From NCBI GenBank assembly GCA_036939975.1, contig JALLPB010000451.1, forward strand, positions 1 to 17,526: DNA of 17,526 nucleotides, written 5' to 3'. Below the pieces are notes generated by a model. The model made no database searches, was not told the origin of the DNA, and saw only the letters and a program-made list of their open reading frames with translations. A program made the position numbers and the translations under genes. Every line of letters begins with the position of its first letter. Within the stretch, counting starts at the first letter, position 1. This document shows, piece by piece, positions 15,931 to 17,526 of the stretch. Origin of the DNA: Cyclostephanos tholiformis. Its lineage: Eukaryota; Bacillariophyta; Thalassiosirophyceae; Thalassiosirales; Thalassiosiraceae.

Positions 15931-16536
15931 TGTGTTAGAGTTGTGTTGTTGTGTTGGTGTGCGGCAGCAGCGTGCTAGAAGAATAAAAAAAGTCTGTTCT
16001 TTTTTTGCACTGCGTCTTTTTTGATTCACGGATTGTGTGATTTTTTTGTATTCATTCCTACCGTAGACTCATATGTATTAGCAATTATATTAGCAAAACA
16101 GAGAAATCACGTCTTCAAAAGTTGGCAGGGAAAAGTGATCGTGCAATTTTTTCCCTTTTGGCAATATCGTGCCAAGTACAAACTTTTGGCACGATCGTGC
16201 CAAAAGTGTGTTAGATTGCCAAAATTCAAATGTCTGGTATGTTTGCCACGAGTTCCAACGTCGACGCTGCCAAAAGTGTGTTAGATTGCCAAAAGTATGT
16301 TTTTGGCAATATCGTGCCAAACACAAACTTTTGGCACGATCGTGCCAAAAGTTTTTACTTAGGCTTAGAATATTCTAATAAAACTAATACTATTAGTAAT
16401 ATTACATCTTCTCCGAGAAAAAAGAACACTCCAGAACACTGAGGAGCGCAAGCAGAATAAGCAACAAGGGAGCGTGAGAGAGACCAAAACAACAACACCA
16501 ACAACAAAACAAAAGCACGCTCCCTGCTCCAGACCA
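15931..16536. promoter_or_regulatory. Divergent intergenic region of the transposon
   Basis: About 600 bp between the transposase start and the likely companion-gene start at 16537. It holds T-rich tracts near 15985-16045 and the TTTTGGCA/TGCCAAAA array (16156-16354). An A-rich leader with ACAACAACACCAACAACAAA at about 16488-16507 precedes the companion gene. It probably carries both promoters. Confidence 0.6.
16156..16354. repeat. Palindromic TTTTGGCA/TGCCAAAA array with two 51-bp units
   Basis: Nine exact copies of TTTTGGCA or its complement lie in about 200 bp. Units 16156-16206 and 16301-16351 differ at two positions only. Each has a near-palindrome (TTTTGGCAATATCGTGCCAA) and a perfect palindrome built on the half-site CTTTTGGCACGA: 16182-16207 is 26 bp and 16325-16354 is 30 bp. 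A further 26-bp direct repeat occurs at 16199-16224 and 16269-16294. Confidence 0.95.
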
Positions 16537-17526
16537 ATGCCCCCGGCCACCCAGTCACAATCCGCCTCGTGGGGAAAGTAGGATAAGGCATTGCTACACG
16601 CCCTTATCATAGAAGGTAAGGTCGACATCGAAGACACTTCATTTAGAAACATTGACTCCGTCCAAGCAAGGTATTTTCCCCATCGCACTGTGCGCAACTT
16701 CAGGCGCAATTTCAAGGACTTTTCCTCTGCTTTCAACCTCGACAAAGAGCTTGAAGGTGCAAGAGTGAGGGCGGCTCAATACGAAGAAGGTAAGATGAGC
16801 GTTTGCTTTGAATTAATTATTTTATTTCAATTACCGTATGCACTTACCTTGTTATTGTCATCTGCCCACCCTCTCCTCACCACATTCCAGGCGATGACAA
16901 GCACGCCGACGATGACGAGAACGTCGTCATCAACAAAGACCAAGAGGACCACCAAGACATGCCAAGGGTTACCGTCACCGCACCAGCGGCCGCTTCTGCT
17001 GCATCTGCCGCCAAGAAGTCTACCGCCGGGGCAAAAACGTCGGGCGAGACCAAGGCCGACTATCCCCCTTCATACGTCCGGACCGTCTCAAGGATCTACG
17101 GCCTTGGGACGGAGGACAAGTACACCATCACCAAGGTGTCGGAGGGGAACGCCGATTTCTACATCATTGGCTTCATCGTCAACGGCGTGCTGCCTGAAGA
17201 GGGGGGGTATCAATGCACCCTCTTGAAGGACGGCTTCACACTCTTGTGGAGCCGTCCCGTCGACTCCCTCCTCTTCAAGCACAAGCATCTACAGCCCATC
17301 ATGGGCCAAGACTACTCCGAGTCTCACGCCCGAGTGCAGGCGTTCGACAAGCAAGTCACCCAGTCGATCTACAACGACAAAATCGAGCCCGACAGCCACG
17401 GCTACTTCTGGGGCGAGCCGCAAAAGATCCACCTCAAGCACAAGTGCACGGGCACTCCGGAGACCTTCCCGATGATCCATCCTGCTCCCCCAATCATCAA
17501 CAGGGTCAAGTGGAAGCGGGAGCTGC
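16537..17526 (+). pseudogene. Transposon companion gene, in-frame TAG, 3' end outside window
   Basis: Exon 1 is 16537-16789 (MPPATQSQSASWGK, then TAG at 16579-16581, then DKALLHALIIEGKVDIED and SVQARYFPHRTVRNFRRNFKD). The intron is 16790-16890 (101 bp, GTAAGATG...CACATTCCAG). Exon 2 runs from 16891 past the window end in one open frame: an acidic stretch DDKHADDDENVV, an Ala/Lys-rich linker (APAAASAASAAKK), then a conserved-looking region YPPSYVRTVSRIYGLG, FYIIGFIVNGVLPEEGGYQC, LLWSRPVDSLLFK, YFWGEPQKIHLKHKCTGTP. I recognise this as a family common in diatom genomes but know no function. The DKALLHAL...RNFRRNF part is basic and helical and could bind DNA, like the Myb-type partner of Harbinger elements; that is inference. 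The TAG sits where a sense codon is expected. Confidence 0.75.
16790..16890 (+). other. 101-bp GT-AG intron in the companion gene
   Basis: GAAGAAG|GTAAGATG ... CACATTCCAG|GCGATGAC. Splicing gives QYEEG|DDKHADDDENVV and opens the downstream frame to the window end; reading through instead switches to an unlikely Thr/Ser/Arg-rich frame. Confidence 0.85.

Larger units (their letters stand above)
14735..17526. mobile_element. PIF/Harbinger-like DNA transposon with two divergent genes (right end outside window)
   Basis: A DDE transposase on the minus strand and a divergent companion gene on the plus strand flank a motif-rich intergenic stretch. This two-gene layout is characteristic of PIF/Harbinger elements, where both proteins are needed for movement. 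Both genes carry a disabling lesion (frameshift; in-frame TAG), so this copy looks non-autonomous. The element's ends and target-site duplication are not visible. Confidence 0.75.

Noticed and set aside
16156..16354. CRISPR array interpretation of the palindromic repeats
   Set aside because: Only two long units, irregular spacing, eukaryotic context and no cas genes.

Overview
The window is nuclear DNA from a protist, most likely a diatom or close stramenopile relative. Three things point there: a heme peroxidase with a bipartite plastid presequence (signal peptide, then an A|F junction and a Ser/Arg-rich transit region), short GT-AG introns (88, 101 and 190 bp), and transposon proteins that I recognise from diatom genomes. 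No species call is possible.

Left third (1 to about 5.4 kb): decayed, CpG-poor repeat territory. It starts inside a reverse-transcriptase element (1-2146) with a YVDD-type active site, a KOW-like segment and a C-terminal J-domain-like segment, all broken by stops and frameshifts. Downstream is a decayed copy of the ribonucleotide reductase small subunit R2 (about 3187-4133) that can be followed to its C-terminal tail motif. The rest is AT-rich sequence with no convincing gene.

Centre (5.4-14.2 kb): three intact genes. On the minus strand (9461-5429, one intron) lies a 1314-residue fusion of ERO1 (ER thiol oxidase), soluble FAD fumarate reductase and cytochrome b5. It suggests an ER machine that passes electrons from protein disulfide formation to fumarate instead of only to oxygen. 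Divergent from it, across a 594-bp shared upstream region containing a TGACGTCA element, is a plastid-type ascorbate peroxidase (10056-11078, plus). Convergent with the peroxidase is an 858-residue ankyrin-repeat protein (14191-11615, minus). The convergent 3' region holds long G tracts and one undetermined base.

Right part (14.7 kb to the end): a PIF/Harbinger-like DNA transposon with two divergent genes. The transposase (minus, one intron) is frameshifted by a 7-bp tandem duplication between its second Asp and its Glu. The companion gene (plus, one intron, runs off the window) has an in-frame TAG near its start. Between them lies an unusual array of TTTTGGCA/TGCCAAAA motifs with two near-identical 51-bp units that contain perfect 26- and 30-bp palindromes.

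The main novelty is the ERO1-fumarate reductase-cytochrome b5 fusion. The ERO1-to-reductase junction lies within one uninterrupted reading frame, so it does not depend on any splicing prediction.
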